A stretch of DNA of 64,000 bases from Phytobacter massiliensis JC163 (GCF_000321045.1 NZ_HE578947.1:231743-295742); one strand, 5' to 3'. Shown: positions 20,084 through 29,592, numbered from the stretch's first letter. Notes: generated by a model not told the origin, from the sequence alone. Translations and numbers: made by a program.

Positions 20084-21646
20084 ATGCTCAGAACGCTTTC
20101 GCTTCGCACTGGTTTACTTTCCTTACTCGCCGTGATGACCCTTTTGCTGCTGCTGGTGAGCGGCATGGGCCTTTATGCTCTCAATAAAAGTTCCTCTTCC
20201 CTGGAGCGCATCAGCGTGTTGCAGGGGGAAAAGATGGCCCATCTGAACGAAGGCTACACCCTCATCCTCCGCGCGCGTAACGAGGCAGGGCAGGCCGTCC
20301 GCATGATGGAAGTGGGCCTGATGGACGACGCCGGTAAATCGGTAAACAGCATCAACGCTGAGATAGCGCAGGGCCGCAAGGCGCTGGAAAACGTGATAAA
20401 AGCAGGCGTCGACGACGAAGAGGGCGGGCAGCTACTGACGAAGGTCGCTAACAGCTATGCCGCCTACGTTGAGCAGGGCATCACGCCTATGCAGGCTGCG
20501 TTAAACCAGCAGAGCGCCGATAACTATTACGATCTGCTGGAGAACAAGCTGATCCCGGTTTCGCGCCAGTTTGATAACGATATGCAGGCCTTCCAGGCCT
20601 GGGGCGAGGCGCGCGGCAAAGCCGAAGTTAGCGCCGTGCAGGCAAACAAGAGCGCCGTGATGGTAATGATTGTGGTGGTCGCCCTGCTGGCGGCGGGCGT
20701 GATTATGCTGGCATGGCTCTCCCTGCGCCATATGCTGCTTAAGCCGCTGAATGCCTCTATCGTTCAACTGGAGCATGTCGCCGCCGGGGACTTAACGGTG
20801 GTCAGCATGCGCACCGCCAGCCATGAATTTAACCGTCTGAACGCGGCGATTGACGAGATGCGTGAGGCGCTGGTCAACTCGGTCACCCGCGTGCGCGACG
20901 CCAGCTCGCAAATCGACACCGGCAGCCGGGAGCTGACGGCAGGCAACGTCGACCTGGCCCAGCGGACCGAATCCACCGCCACCTCGCTTGAGCAAACTGC
21001 CGCCAGCATGGAGGAGATCACCGCCACCGTGAAGCAGAACGCGGACAACGCCGAGCAGGCGCATCAGCTGGCGAAAACGGTCTCTGACACCGCCGACCGC
21101 GGCAGCGAAATGGTCTGCTATGTGATTGAAAAAATGCAGGACATCTCCGGCAGTTCCAGCCGGATTGCCGATATCCTCAGCGTGATCGACGGCATCGCCT
21201 TCCAGACCAATATCCTGGCGCTGAACGCTTCGGTAGAAGCGGCGCGTGCGGGCGAACAGGGGCGCGGTTTCGCGGTCGTCGCAGGGGAAGTGCGCAACCT
21301 CGCCAGCCGCAGCGCGGACGCGGCGAAAGAGATCCGTCAGCTTATCAGCAGTTCGCAGGCCCACGTCTCGGAAGGCAGTGACCTGGCGATGCAGGCGGGC
21401 GAAACCATGGATGAGATCGCCTCTGAGGTGATGCGCATGACTAAACTGATGCGTGAGATAGCCAGCGCGTCGCAGGAGCAGAGCCGTGGCATTGAGCAGG
21501 TTAATATTGCGGTAAGCCAGATGGATGAGACCGCCCAGCAGAACGCGGCGCTGGTGCAGCAGTCCTCTGCCGCCACCCGCTCGCTGGAGGAGCAGTCCCG
21601 TGAACTGCTGGAGGCGATGGCCTCTTTCCGTTTGCAGTCGGCCTGA
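20084..21646 (+). CDS. Methyl-accepting chemotaxis protein
   Basis: This 520-residue chemoreceptor is organised like Tar and Tsr: TM1 at about 10-32, a periplasmic helical sensor of about 155 residues, TM2 at about 190-212, HAMP, and a signalling rod with the hairpin tip [20 protein letters not shown]. Methylation helices contain the usual glutamine and glutamate pairs (for example [15 protein letters not shown]). It ends FRLQSA and lacks the NWETF tether. The nearest operon imports galactofuranose, so sensing through YtfQ is possible but unproven. The ligand is unknown. Confidence 0.93.
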   Translation: MLRTLSLRTGLLSLLAVMTLLLLLVSGMGLYALNKSSSSLERISVLQGEKMAHLNEGYTLILRARNEAGQAVRMMEVGLMDDAGKSVNSINAEIAQGRKALENVIKAGVDDEEGGQLLTKVANSYAAYVEQGITPMQAALNQQSADNYYDLLENKLIPVSRQFDNDMQAFQAWGEARGKAEVSAVQANKSAVMVMIVVVALLAAGVIMLAWLSLRHMLLKPLNASIVQLEHVAAGDLTVVSMRTASHEFNRLNAAIDEMREALVNSVTRVRDASSQIDTGSRELTAGNVDLAQRTESTATSLEQTAASMEEITATVKQNADNAEQAHQLAKTVSDTADRGSEMVCYVIEKMQDISGSSSRIADILSVIDGIAFQTNILALNASVEAARAGEQGRGFAVVAGEVRNLASRSADAAKEIRQLISSSQAHVSEGSDLAMQAGETMDEIASEVMRMTKLMREIASASQEQSRGIEQVNIAVSQMDETAQQNAALVQQSSAATRSLEEQSRELLEAMASFRLQSA

Positions 21647-21652
21647 ATAACA

Positions 21653-21706
21653 TCCCGGATGCGCGGGCTACAAGGCGTAGCCCGGATAAGCGCCGCGCAT
21701 CCGGGA
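21653..21706. repeat. REP-type palindromic element
   Basis: TCCCGGATGCGCG and CGCGCATCCGGGA are the ends of an imperfect hairpin with a second inner repeat (GGGCTAC / GTAGCCC). This is the standard form of enterobacterial REP units. It separates the convergent chemoreceptor and fbp genes. Confidence 0.85.
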
Positions 21707-21719
21707 GCGGAGGCTGTGT

Positions 21720-22718
21720 TTACGCGTCCGGGAACGCTTTAATAAAGCGCTCTACATCATCCACCATATGCTCGGTGCCGACAAAGAACGGGCGGCGCTG
21801 GTGCAGGCTTTCCGGCAGGATGTCCAGAATACGCTCTTTACCGTCGCTCGCCTTACCGCCCGCCTGTTCCGCGAGGAACGCCATCGGGTTGCATTCGTAC
21901 AGCAGGCGCAGTTTACCTTCCGGGTGGCTTGCGGTGCTGGGGTAGAGGTAGATCCCGCCTTTCAGCAGGTTACGATGGAAGTCCGCCACCAGCGAACCGA
22001 TATAGCGGGAAGTGTAAGGACGCTGCGACGCTTTGTCCTCTTCCTGACAGAACTTGATGTACTTCTTCACCCCGTTGGGGAATTTGATGTAGTTGCCTTC
22101 GTTGATGGAGTAGGTGTTGCCTTTTTCCGGGAAGCGCATACGCTCCTGGGACAGGCAAAATACCCCGAGAGACGGGTCGTAGGTGAAGGCGTGGACGCCG
22201 CAGCCGGTGGTGTAAACCAGCATGGTGGACGAACCGTAAACCACATAGCCTGCTGCAACCTGTTTGTTGCCGGGCTGCAGGAAGTCCTCTTCGGTAACCG
22301 GCGTACCGACCGGGGTAACGCGGCGGTAGATAGAGAAAATGGTGCCGACCGATACGTTAACGTCAATGTTGCTTGAGCCGTCCAGAGGGTCCATCAGCAC
22401 GACATATTTCGCATGTTCGCACCCTTCAAAGACGACAATCTCATCTTCTTCTTCCGAGGCGATACCGGCGACAATATCACGCGCCCGCAGCGCGGCTTTC
22501 AGTTTTTCATTGGCGAACAGATCGAGCTTTTGCTGCACCTCTCCCTGCACATTCTCGGCGCCGCTGGCACCCAGGATATCAACCAGACCGGCTTTGTTGA
22601 TATCGCGATGGATGATTTTGGCACCCAGCTTTATTGCTGAGAGAAGCGCGGTCAGCTCACCGGTCGCGTGAGAAAACTCGTGCTGCTTTTCAACAATAAA
22701 CTCACCTAACGTTTTCAT
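21720..22718 (-). CDS. fbp: Fructose-1,6-bisphosphatase class I
   Basis: Fbp catalyses the committed step of gluconeogenesis, fructose-1,6-bisphosphate to fructose-6-phosphate, and is inhibited by AMP. The metal-binding signature [12 protein letters not shown] is present at about residues 111-122. The 332-residue length equals E. coli Fbp, and the distal motif for substrate binding ([21 protein letters not shown]) is intact in two adjoining segments. AGGGACAGGG precedes the ATG. It is divergent from mpl. Confidence 0.98.
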   Translation of the reverse strand: MKTLGEFIVEKQHEFSHATGELTALLSAIKLGAKIIHRDINKAGLVDILGASGAENVQGEVQQKLDLFANEKLKAALRARDIVAGIASEEEDEIVVFEGCEHAKYVVLMDPLDGSSNIDVNVSVGTIFSIYRRVTPVGTPVTEEDFLQPGNKQVAAGYVVYGSSTMLVYTTGCGVHAFTYDPSLGVFCLSQERMRFPEKGNTYSINEGNYIKFPNGVKKYIKFCQEEDKASQRPYTSRYIGSLVADFHRNLLKGGIYLYPSTASHPEGKLRLLYECNPMAFLAEQAGGKASDGKERILDILPESLHQRRPFFVGTEHMVDDVERFIKAFPDA

Positions 22719-22892
22719 AACCCTGTCCCTGCATTTTATGTGGAGTAATTGACTGCAACAATATTAACAAAGATTCAAATGTTCGCGCACAGGTGAATCG
22801 CGCCAGCATGATACGGATTATCCTGAAATGCATTTCCGTCGCGCAGAACATACAGGTAAAATGTGCGCCGAAGATGAAAAGGACAGAGACGT

Positions 22893-24272
22893 ATGCGCAT
22901 TCATATTTTGGGGATTTGCGGCACCTTTATGGGCGGGCTGGCGCTGCTGGCGCGCTCGTTAGGCCATGAAGTAACAGGTTCGGATGCTAACGTGTATCCG
23001 CCGATGAGCACCCTGCTCGAAAAGCAAGGTATCGAACTGATTCAGGGATACGACGCCAGCCAGCTCGATAACGCGCCGGATCTGGTCATCATTGGTAACG
23101 CCATGACGCGCGGTAATCCCTGCGTTGAAGCGGTGCTGGAGAAGAATATTCCTTATATGTCCGGCCCGCAGTGGCTGCACGATTTCGTGCTGCGCGACCG
23201 CTGGGTGCTGGCGGTTGCCGGTACGCACGGTAAGACCACCACTGCCGGCATGGCCACCTGGATTCTGGAAGCCTGCGGCTACAAGCCCGGCTTTGTCATT
23301 GGCGGCGTGCCGGGAAATTTCGACGTCTCCGCACGGCTGGGCGAAAGCCCGTTCTTCGTTATCGAAGCCGATGAATATGACTGCGCCTTTTTCGACAAGC
23401 GTTCCAAATTCGTCCATTACTGCCCGCGTACCCTGATCCTCAATAACCTTGAGTTCGATCATGCGGATATCTTTGACGATCTGAAAGCGATCCAGAAACA
23501 GTTCCATCACCTGGTGCGGATCGTGCCGGGACAGGGCAAGATCATCTGGCCGGAAAACGACATCAATATTAAACAGACGATGGCGATGGGCTGCTGGAGC
23601 GAGCAGGAACTGGTGGGCGAACAGGGCCACTGGCAGGCGAAAAAGCTGACCACCGATGCTGCCGAATGGGAAGTCTTGCTGGATGGCGAAACCGTAGGCC
23701 GGGTGAAGTGGGAACTCGTTGGCGAACACAATATGCATAACGGGCTGATGGCGATTGCCGCCGCCCGCCATGTGGGCGTCGCCCCGGCTGACGCCGCCAA
23801 CGCGTTGGGCAGCTTTGTTAACGCCCGCCGCCGTCTGGAGCTGCGCGGTGAAGCGCACGGCGTGAAGGTCTATGACGATTTCGCGCACCATCCTACCGCC
23901 ATTCTGGCAACGCTGGCGGCGCTGCGCGGCAAAGTCGGTGGAACCGCGCGTATTATCGCCGTGCTGGAGCCGCGCTCCAACACCATGAAGATGGGCGTCT
24001 GCAAAGATGACCTGGCTCCGTCGCTGGGGCGCGCGGATGAGGTCTTCCTGCTGCAACCGTCGCATATTCCCTGGCAGGTGGCGGAAGTGGCGGATGCCTG
24101 CGTACAGCCCGCCCACTGGAGCGGCGACGTCGACGTGCTTTGCGATATGATTCTGAAAACGGCGCAGCCGGGGGATCATATTCTGGTGATGAGCAACGGC
24201 GGTTTTGGCGGCATTCATCAGAAGCTGCTGGACGGCCTGGCGAAGAAAGCCGACGCGGCAGCAAACGCGTAG
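22893..24272 (+). CDS. mpl: UDP-N-acetylmuramate:L-alanyl-gamma-D-glutamyl-meso-diaminopimelate ligase
   Basis: Mpl recycles murein tripeptide by joining it to UDP-MurNAc, bypassing MurC, MurD and MurE. The 459-residue protein has the three Mur-ligase domains: an N-terminal UDP-binding Rossmann part starting HILGICGTFMGG, a central ATPase with the P-loop GTHGKTTTAGM (about 110-120), and a C-terminal domain with YDDFAHHPTA. It stands alone, divergent from fbp, with a hairpin just after its stop. Confidence 0.97.
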   Translation: MRIHILGICGTFMGGLALLARSLGHEVTGSDANVYPPMSTLLEKQGIELIQGYDASQLDNAPDLVIIGNAMTRGNPCVEAVLEKNIPYMSGPQWLHDFVLRDRWVLAVAGTHGKTTTAGMATWILEACGYKPGFVIGGVPGNFDVSARLGESPFFVIEADEYDCAFFDKRSKFVHYCPRTLILNNLEFDHADIFDDLKAIQKQFHHLVRIVPGQGKIIWPENDINIKQTMAMGCWSEQELVGEQGHWQAKKLTTDAAEWEVLLDGETVGRVKWELVGEHNMHNGLMAIAAARHVGVAPADAANALGSFVNARRRLELRGEAHGVKVYDDFAHHPTAILATLAALRGKVGGTARIIAVLEPRSNTMKMGVCKDDLAPSLGRADEVFLLQPSHIPWQVAEVADACVQPAHWSGDVDVLCDMILKTAQPGDHILVMSNGGFGGIHQKLLDGLAKKADAAANA

Positions 24273-24278
24273 CAAAAC

Positions 24279-24306
24279 TCCCCGGCGGCGCAACACCTGC
24301 CGGGGA
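24279..24306. terminator. Hairpin between convergent mpl and the DUF4432 gene
   Basis: An 8-bp stem TCCCCGGC / GCCGGGGA lies six bases after the mpl stop. No strong T run follows, so termination efficiency is uncertain. Confidence 0.6.
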
Positions 24307-24317
24307 TACTGTTTATA

Positions 24318-25526
24318 TTACTCTTTCGCGATTGGCGTTTCGTTTTCCTGCGGCGCTTTATCCCCCTGAATCTCCGCCACGCGTTTTTCCACTTCCTGTA
24401 CCTGGCCGGCGTTATGCAGCAGGGTGTAGGTCAGGTCGAAACGGGTGCTCTGGCCTGGCTGTAGCTGCTTAACGCGTTTCTGTTCACGTTCGATGGTCAC
24501 CGGGTAGGCATAGCTGGTGCCCGGCTCAATACCCGTCACATAGCCCTGTTTAAGCGTGTCGGTATTTTTCCACAGCGTCAGCACCGGCAGCTGCGTGGTG
24601 TTAAAGCTAATCGCCGCCCCTTTATCGCCTGCTTTGTTGATAACCGCGGCGACGGTATTCTGGCTGGCGTCGGCCAGCGGTTTCAGGTTGAACACCATCT
24701 CATCGAAGTCTTTCGTCGGCCCGGCATAGGTCTGCCAGTTTTTCAGGCCCGCTTTAGCGTAATCATTAAAGGGGCTGACGCTCTCCACCGGCGCAACGAA
24801 GCGCGCGCCTTCTTCCAGAATCGGCGTGCCAAAGTTGCTGTGGTAGATAATCTGGTAATCGTGCGCATAGTCGGCGTGGTTGGTGAGCACATCGTGCAGG
24901 GTAAAGCTGTTGCTGCCAGGAATATAGCTGAGCGTCATTTCAGTTTGCAGATCGGCTTTCTTAAAGGTGCTCTCTTTCACCAGGCCGCGAATGCGGATTT
25001 CATATGGCGCTTTTTCACTGACATCAACGGAAACCTGCGAGGCGGGAGTGTTGCCGACTTTCCCGTGCAGGGTGTAAATCTGGCCGTCAGCAGTCACCGG
25101 ATGGCCCGTCCACTCATAGCCGCAGCGCACCAGCATTTCGTTGAAACCTTCCAGCCAGCCCACGCCGTTGCGGCTCTCCAGATTGATAAACGCCGGGTTA
25201 ACCACCTCTTTCACCGGTGAATCCCAGCCCATGCGGACGCCAAAACCTTCAACATGCAGTAGGTTCATGCCGCGGGTGGGGCTCAGAGCAATAGTCAGGC
25301 CGTTCTGGCTGGTAATCGTGATCACTTTGCTGCCTTCCTGCTTACCGCCATGAAGGACTTTTTGTTCAATGCTGAACGTTTGGTCTTTAATTTTCAGCTG
25401 CTGGCTGGTTACCTTCCAGTTTCCTTGTTCTACGCCGCTTTCAGCACCTGTCAGCACCCATGTTTTTGCACTAACGCTGCCGGAGATCAGGAGTGCGAGG
25501 GTAGAAAACACCAGAGTCTTTTTCAT
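24318..25526 (-). CDS. Secreted DUF4432 (aldose-1-epimerase-like) protein
   Basis: The protein has 402 residues with a clean signal peptide (1-20, cut at VSA-KTW), so it is periplasmic. The body resembles the DUF4432 family, which shares the galactose-mutarotase fold; the stretches NGLTIALSPTRGMNLLHVEG, GWLEGFNEMLVRCGYEW and ISFNTTQLPVLTLWKN fit it. Enzymatic activity is not established for this family; a sugar epimerase or sugar-binding role is an inference from the fold. The start at 25526 has AAGGACT upstream; the frame stays open for 45 more codons with no signal-peptide logic. E. coli K-12 has no gene here between mpl and darP. Confidence 0.8.
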   Translation of the reverse strand: MKKTLVFSTLALLISGSVSAKTWVLTGAESGVEQGNWKVTSQQLKIKDQTFSIEQKVLHGGKQEGSKVITITSQNGLTIALSPTRGMNLLHVEGFGVRMGWDSPVKEVVNPAFINLESRNGVGWLEGFNEMLVRCGYEWTGHPVTADGQIYTLHGKVGNTPASQVSVDVSEKAPYEIRIRGLVKESTFKKADLQTEMTLSYIPGSNSFTLHDVLTNHADYAHDYQIIYHSNFGTPILEEGARFVAPVESVSPFNDYAKAGLKNWQTYAGPTKDFDEMVFNLKPLADASQNTVAAVINKAGDKGAAISFNTTQLPVLTLWKNTDTLKQGYVTGIEPGTSYAYPVTIEREQKRVKQLQPGQSTRFDLTYTLLHNAGQVQEVEKRVAEIQGDKAPQENETPIAKE

Positions 25527-25797
25527 TTTTAGTCCTTTTTTGCTGAATCGATTATGTGTAAGGCTCAGGAAATTTACTGTCTCGCCTGCTTTAAAAATGT
25601 GATCGTCTTCTTCTGGTGAAAATAAATGCAAAAAAGAGTGCTGTAGTCGGCTTTGCATCACATTAAAAGATGAAAGACAGGTATTTATTGCAGGTTAAGT
25701 GTGATTTAAATGATTTTTTGCTTTAACGATTCAGCTTTATATGAGAGGGCTAAAAAGCGTGGACAGATGTTAATACGGAAGGAAAAAAGGAAGCAGA

Positions 25798-25815
25798 ATG
25801 CGGGCGAACCCGCAT
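25798..25815. terminator. Hairpin downstream of darP
   Basis: A 7-bp stem ATGCGGG / CCCGCAT has a CGAA loop and is followed on the minus strand by TTCTGCTTCCTTTTTTCC. It ends the darP transcript. The remaining gap (25527-25797) is AT-rich and must hold the promoter of the DUF4432 gene; I see only isolated TGTGA half sites there. Confidence 0.65.
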
Positions 25816-25828
25816 CCCGTAAAGAAAA

Positions 25829-26380
25829 CTACTGGTCAGCCTCAGCGAGCTCACGCAGGTACTGGAAGATCAAACGCGCGGATTTAGGCGGTTTGTTGCC
25901 TTCTTTTTCTTTTTTAGCGTTGCGGATAAGCGAACGCAGTTGCTGACGGTCAGCATCCGGCCACAGGGCCAGCACTTCTGGCACGGCGTCGTCGCCCACT
26001 TCAATCAGACGGTCGCGAAGCTGTTCCAGCTTATGGAAAAACGCCACCTGCTGGTTATGGCGATTTTTGAGCTTGTCCAGCGCCTGGCGGATAGGATCAA
26101 CGTCGCGGTTTCGCAGCATTTTACCAATCAGCTGTAGCTGGCGGCGGCGTCCTTCCATTTTGATACGCTGCGCCAGCTCAATGGCGTCGCGCAGATCCGG
26201 GTCGAGCGGGATTTTGTCCAGCGCGTTTTTCCCCAGATCCACCAGTTCGGCGCCCAGGCGTTTTAGCTCCTCGGCGTCGCGTTTAATTTCACTCTTACTG
26301 ACCCAGATGATCTCGTCATCTTCGTCCTCGATATCGTTACCGGGAACGTCGTCGAGCCAGTCGTCGGGCTGCTTTGTCAT
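25829..26380 (-). CDS. darP: Ribosome-associated protein DarP (YjgA)
   Basis: DarP is a 50S-subunit assembly factor that binds near the peptidyl-transferase centre in late intermediates. The 183-residue length equals E. coli YjgA. The N-terminus is very acidic (about residues 6-24), followed by long helices rich in basic residues such as [20 protein letters not shown], which contact rRNA. The start at 26380 has AAGGAGCC upstream; the longer frame is not conserved. It is divergent from pmbA. Confidence 0.95.
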   Translation of the reverse strand: MTKQPDDWLDDVPGNDIEDEDDEIIWVSKSEIKRDAEELKRLGAELVDLGKNALDKIPLDPDLRDAIELAQRIKMEGRRRQLQLIGKMLRNRDVDPIRQALDKLKNRHNQQVAFFHKLEQLRDRLIEVGDDAVPEVLALWPDADRQQLRSLIRNAKKEKEGNKPPKSARLIFQYLRELAEADQ

Positions 26381-26474
26381 CTCAGGCTCCTTAAAAAAGA
26401 GGCTAATGTTACCAGTTAAGGCGCGCACTGAAAAACGGTTCTCTGTTAGACTTCAAAGATTCTCTTCTTTAATT

Positions 26475-27827
26475 ATGGCATTGGCGATGAAAGTAATCAC
26501 ACAAGTTGCACAACAACGCAAAGCACTGGAAGAAGCGGTCTCCACCGCGCTGGAGTTAGCCTCTGGTAAAGCGGATGGTGCGGAAGTGGCCGTCAGCAAA
26601 ACCACCGGTATCAGCGTGAGCACGCGCTACGGTGAAGTAGAGAACGTCGAATTCAACAGCGACGGCGCGCTGGGCATCACGGTTTATCATCAGAACCGCA
26701 AAGGCAGCGCCTCGTCCACCGATTTAAGCCCCGACGCCATCGCCCGCACCGTGCAGGCAGCGCTGGATATCGCCCGCTACACCTCCCCCGACCCGTGCGC
26801 GGGCGTGGCGGATAAAGAGCTGCTGGCCTTTGACGCCCCGGATTTAGACCTGTTCCACCCGGCGGAAGTCTCGCCGGAAGAAGCCATTGAACTGGCCTCC
26901 CGCGCGGAGCAGGTGGCGCTTAAGGCGGACAAACGTATCACCAACACCGAGGGCGGCAGCTTCAACAGCCACTACGGTATTAAAGTGTTCGGCAACAGCC
27001 ACGGCATGCTGCAGGGCTACGCGTCAACGCGCCACTCTTTATCGAGCTGTGTTATCGCCGAAGAAAATGGCGATATGGAGCGGGATTACGCCTACACCAT
27101 TGGCCGTGATATCCGCGACCTGCAGAGCGCCGAATGGGTAGGGCAGGAGTGCGCGCGCCGCACGCTGTCGCGCCTCTCGCCGCGTAAGCTCTCCACCATG
27201 AAAGCGCCGGTAATTTTTGCTCATGAAGTCGCCACCGGGCTGTTCGGTCACCTTGTGGGGGCGATTGCCGGCGGCGCGGTCTACCGTAAATCCACCTTCC
27301 TGCTGGACTCGCTTGGCAAACAGATCCTTCCCGAATGGCTGACCATTGAAGAGCATCCGCATCTGCTGAAAGGGCTGGCCTCCACGCCGTTCGACAGCGA
27401 AGGGGTGCGCACGGAGCGCCGGGATATCATTAAAGACGGCGTGCTGACCCAGTGGCTGTTAACCAACTATTCCGCCCGTAAATTAGGGCTGAAAAGTACC
27501 GGGCATGCGGGCGGCATCCACAACTGGCGCATCGCCGGGCGCGGGTTAAGCTTTGAGCAACTGCTCAAACAGATGGGCACCGGGCTGGTGGTGACTGAAC
27601 TGATGGGGCAGGGCGTGAGCGGCATCACCGGGGATTACTCCCGCGGCGCGGCCGGTTTTTGGGTAGAAAACGGCGAGATTCAGTATCCGGTAAGCGAGAT
27701 AACCATTGCAGGAAATCTGCAAGATATGTGGCGTAATATCGTGACGATTGCTGACGATATCGAAACACGCAGCAATATCCAGTGTGGTTCAGTGTTATTA
27801 CCGGAGATGAAAATCGCCGGTCAGTAA
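26475..27827 (+). CDS. pmbA: Metalloprotease subunit TldE (PmbA)
   Basis: PmbA/TldE forms a heterodimer with TldD that degrades unfolded peptides; it is needed for microcin B17 maturation and for removal of the CcdA antitoxin. The 450-residue length is that of E. coli. TldE lacks the zinc-binding histidines carried by TldD, as expected for this partner. The start (ATGGCATTGGCG) matches the family N-terminus MALAMKV. The frame continues upstream by 136 codons, all overlapping darP on the other strand, which I reject. It is followed by cybC, 55 bases away. Confidence 0.96.
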   Translation: MALAMKVITQVAQQRKALEEAVSTALELASGKADGAEVAVSKTTGISVSTRYGEVENVEFNSDGALGITVYHQNRKGSASSTDLSPDAIARTVQAALDIARYTSPDPCAGVADKELLAFDAPDLDLFHPAEVSPEEAIELASRAEQVALKADKRITNTEGGSFNSHYGIKVFGNSHGMLQGYASTRHSLSSCVIAEENGDMERDYAYTIGRDIRDLQSAEWVGQECARRTLSRLSPRKLSTMKAPVIFAHEVATGLFGHLVGAIAGGAVYRKSTFLLDSLGKQILPEWLTIEEHPHLLKGLASTPFDSEGVRTERRDIIKDGVLTQWLLTNYSARKLGLKSTGHAGGIHNWRIAGRGLSFEQLLKQMGTGLVVTELMGQGVSGITGDYSRGAAGFWVENGEIQYPVSEITIAGNLQDMWRNIVTIADDIETRSNIQCGSVLLPEMKIAGQ

Positions 27828-27833
27828 TTCTGT

Positions 27834-27851
27834 GGGCGCAGCCCTGCGCCC
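27834..27851 (+). terminator. Short GC-rich hairpin between pmbA and cybC
   Basis: GGGCGCAG and CTGCGCCC form an 8-bp stem with a 2-base loop just after the pmbA stop, with no T run. It may weaken read-through into cybC rather than end transcription. Confidence 0.45.
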
Positions 27852-27882
27852 GTAACTTCAATAATAAAAAAGGAAGTGAGCA

Positions 27883-28272
27883 ATGCGGAAAAAACTGCTG
27901 GCGATGATGGCCGTCTCTACCCTTGTTCTTGGTTCGGCGCACGCTTTCGCCGCCGACCTTGAAGATGATATGGACACCCTGAACGAAAACCTGAAAGTTG
28001 TTGAAAAAGCCGATGACGCGGCGACGATCAAAGAGGCGCTAACCAAAATGCGCACCGCCGCGCAGGATGCGCAGAAAGCGACCCCGCCGAAGCTGGAAGA
28101 CAAAGCGCCGGACAGCCCGGAGATGAAAGATTATCGTCAGGGTATGGAAACGCTTATCACCCAGATCGACGGCGCGTTGAAGCTGGCTAACGAAGGCAAA
28201 GTCCAGGAGGCGAAGGCGGCGGCGGAAGCGTTTAAAGCCACCCGCAACAGCAACCACAAGAAGTTCCGCTAA
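27883..28272 (+). CDS. cybC: Cytochrome b562, periplasmic
   Basis: This is a small periplasmic four-helix-bundle haem protein; its physiological partner is not well defined. The 129-residue precursor has a signal peptide cut after HAFA-ADL. The mature protein begins ADLEDDM, placing the axial methionine at position 7. The other haem ligand, His102, falls in [10 protein letters not shown] at the C-terminus. Both ligands are present, so the product should bind haem. AAGGAAG precedes the ATG and a perfect 10-bp hairpin follows the stop. Confidence 0.96.
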   Translation: MRKKLLAMMAVSTLVLGSAHAFAADLEDDMDTLNENLKVVEKADDAATIKEALTKMRTAAQDAQKATPPKLEDKAPDSPEMKDYRQGMETLITQIDGALKLANEGKVQEAKAAAEAFKATRNSNHKKFR

Positions 28273-28280
28273 CGCTTTTA

Positions 28281-28304
28281 GACGGGGCGAACGCTCGCCC
28301 CGTC
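28281..28304 (+). terminator. Hairpin downstream of cybC
   Basis: A perfect 10-bp stem GACGGGGCGA / TCGCCCCGTC closes an ACGC loop. It lacks a T run. It separates the conserved backbone from the inserted catabolic cluster. Confidence 0.65.
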
Positions 28305-28468
28305 GATAAGAAACCCTTATTGCATCACATTTTCCCTTCTTCATTCCCTTTTTTTATGCTCATTTTCACGGCGATGACCGCTGTTTTCCGGCAGAAATGT
28401 GACCGTTGTGCAGCCAAAAATCGGCGAGCGAGCAAATTATGCGGCGTAGATCACTAATGCCCTCCGGC

Positions 28469-28488
28469 TTTCCACTTCGAAGTGGAAA
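28469..28488. promoter_or_regulatory. 20-bp perfect palindrome, candidate operator of the PRD/SFCGS cluster
   Basis: TTTCCACTTCGAAGTGGAAA is fully symmetric and lies 106 bases before the first gene, in an otherwise featureless 300-base gap. Its core recurs at 28866-28877. The likely binder is the regulator encoded at the far end of the cluster, but this is inference. Confidence 0.6.
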
Positions 28489-28574
28489 ACTCCTGCCTAC
28501 AAACTCGTAAACGGTGACGTTAGTTTTATCCCTAAGTCATCAACGGGGTAAGACGAGTGAATAACGGAGCGGTA

Positions 28575-28895
28575 ATGAAAGACGCTGGAAACCGGGCGGA
28601 GCAAACGGCAAACCTGGCCGAACGCATGTTGACGCAGGTCTACAGCCTGCTCAGTGATAACCACATCACGCCTGATGCGGTACAGCAACAGATGTTGACC
28701 TCTCACGTTCGCGCAATGGCGCACCGGTCCGTGACCGGCGAGCCGCTGCCGGAAGTAGACGCCAGCCTGTTTGACGAAATCTCCCCTGAGTCTATGCGCC
28801 TTGCCCACGAGGTGGTGGCGCAATTTAGCAATCTCGCGGAAGAAGAAGCCTGGCTGCTGTCGGTGCACTTCGAAGTGGCAAAAGACAACCTGTAA
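28575..28895 (+). CDS. Stand-alone PRD-domain protein (EF_0829-type)
   Basis: This 106-residue protein consists of little more than one PTS regulation domain (PRD). The conserved histidine context appears as LTSHVRAMAHRSVTG, the second half as SPESMRLAHEVVAQF and EEAWLLSVHFEVAKDN. It has no DNA-binding part. It heads an operon whose genes I recall from the TIGR03577-03583 families, described as a conserved cluster of unknown function. A free PRD may be a phosphorylation-sensing partner for the transporter or the regulator. The ATG at 28575 has GGAG ahead; a GTG 18 bases earlier is possible. Confidence 0.75.
   Translation: MKDAGNRAEQTANLAERMLTQVYSLLSDNHITPDAVQQQMLTSHVRAMAHRSVTGEPLPEVDASLFDEISPESMRLAHEVVAQFSNLAEEEAWLLSVHFEVAKDNL
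28866..28877. promoter_or_regulatory. Second copy of the cluster palindrome, inside the PRD gene
   Basis: CACTTCGAAGTG, plus one shared G on the right, repeats the core of the upstream palindrome. The centres are 393 bases apart. It encodes part of VHFEVA, so it may be coincidence, or a downstream operator. Confidence 0.35.
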
Positions 28896-28905
28896 GGAGC
28901 GAGCA

Positions 28906-29268
28906 ATGGAACAGATTACCGTAGTGATTGGCGATCGTCTGGGCAAAGGGCAGAAAGTGGCCGCAGGCGTTGAGAAGGCAGGTGGGCGCGCGGTTGTGGT
29001 ACCGGGTGTGGCGGCTGACATGAAGCTTGGCGATGTCATGAAAGCGGAAAACGCGACCTTCGGTATTTCGTTTTGCGGCAGCGGCGGCGCAGGCGCGATT
29101 ACCGCGCAAAACAAACACGGCTACAAAGCCAAATACGGAATGCGTTCGGTGGATGAAGGCGTGACCGCTATCAACGAAGGCTGCAACGTGCTCGGTTTTG
29201 GCTTTATGGATAAAGAAGAGTTAGGCGAGCGCCTGGTGCAGGCGTGGCAGAAAAAATACGGCGAATAA
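28906..29268 (+). CDS. SFCGS-type glycine-rich protein
   Basis: This 120-residue cytosolic protein belongs to the family named for its motif SFCGSGGAGA, here at residues 55-63 with the cysteine at 57. The N-terminal strand ITVVIGDRLGKGQKVAAGVE looks like the start of a small Rossmann-like or EIIB-like fold. A cysteine in a glycine-rich loop after a strand is what one would expect of a PTS EIIB phosphocysteine, but this is inference and no activity is known. The gene sits 10 bases after the PRD gene and 2 bases before the DUF4312 gene, so it is firmly in the operon. AAGGAGCGAGC precedes the ATG. Confidence 0.8.
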   Translation: MEQITVVIGDRLGKGQKVAAGVEKAGGRAVVVPGVAADMKLGDVMKAENATFGISFCGSGGAGAITAQNKHGYKAKYGMRSVDEGVTAINEGCNVLGFGFMDKEELGERLVQAWQKKYGE

Positions 29269-29270
29269 CC

Positions 29271-29570
29271 ATGAAAGAACAGTTTATTACCACGGTCAGG
29301 GTGAAAGGGAAAGGCGAGACGAAAGCGCGCGCCTTCTCCGATGCGTTAAACCATGTTCAGGCCGCGGTGATGAACGCATCGCCGCACATTTTATTGCGCA
29401 TAGAGCCGCAGGAGGTGGAGGTTGTTCATGCGCATGAAGCGACGCGTAAAGAGGCTTTTCTGTTCTTCTTTCTGCGCCGGGAAAGGCGGACGTACAGCGT
29501 GGAGCTGGACGTCACCGTCAACGTGACCGCCATCAATCTCGACAAGGTGGCTTTCGTCACGCAACGCTGA
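29271..29570 (+). CDS. DUF4312 family protein
   Basis: This 99-residue protein has no signal peptide and no membrane helix. It matches the DUF4312 family (EF_0831 type), always found beside DUF4310, DUF4311 and SFCGS proteins. The sequence reads as alternating strands and helices, with a basic patch FFLRRERR near residue 65. Function is unknown; the constant company of two membrane proteins suggests a soluble part of a transporter. It starts 2 bases after the preceding stop. Confidence 0.78.
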   Translation: MKEQFITTVRVKGKGETKARAFSDALNHVQAAVMNASPHILLRIEPQEVEVVHAHEATRKEAFLFFFLRRERRTYSVELDVTVNVTAINLDKVAFVTQR

Positions 29571-29592
29571 TTCTTACTAAAAGGGCAGACAA

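Noticed and set aside
22959..24296. 445-codon open frame antisense to mpl
   Set aside because: Shadow of the mpl reading frame; translation shows no domain.
25527..25740. CRP sites before the DUF4432 gene
   Set aside because: Only isolated TGTGA half sites without matching partners at the right spacing.
26067..26474. N-terminal extension of pmbA
   Set aside because: It overlaps darP antisense and lies upstream of the conserved MALAMKV start.
28305..28468. CRP site in the promoter of the PRD/SFCGS cluster (AAATGTGA near 28396)
   Set aside because: Only the left half matches; the right half has no similarity to TCACATTT.
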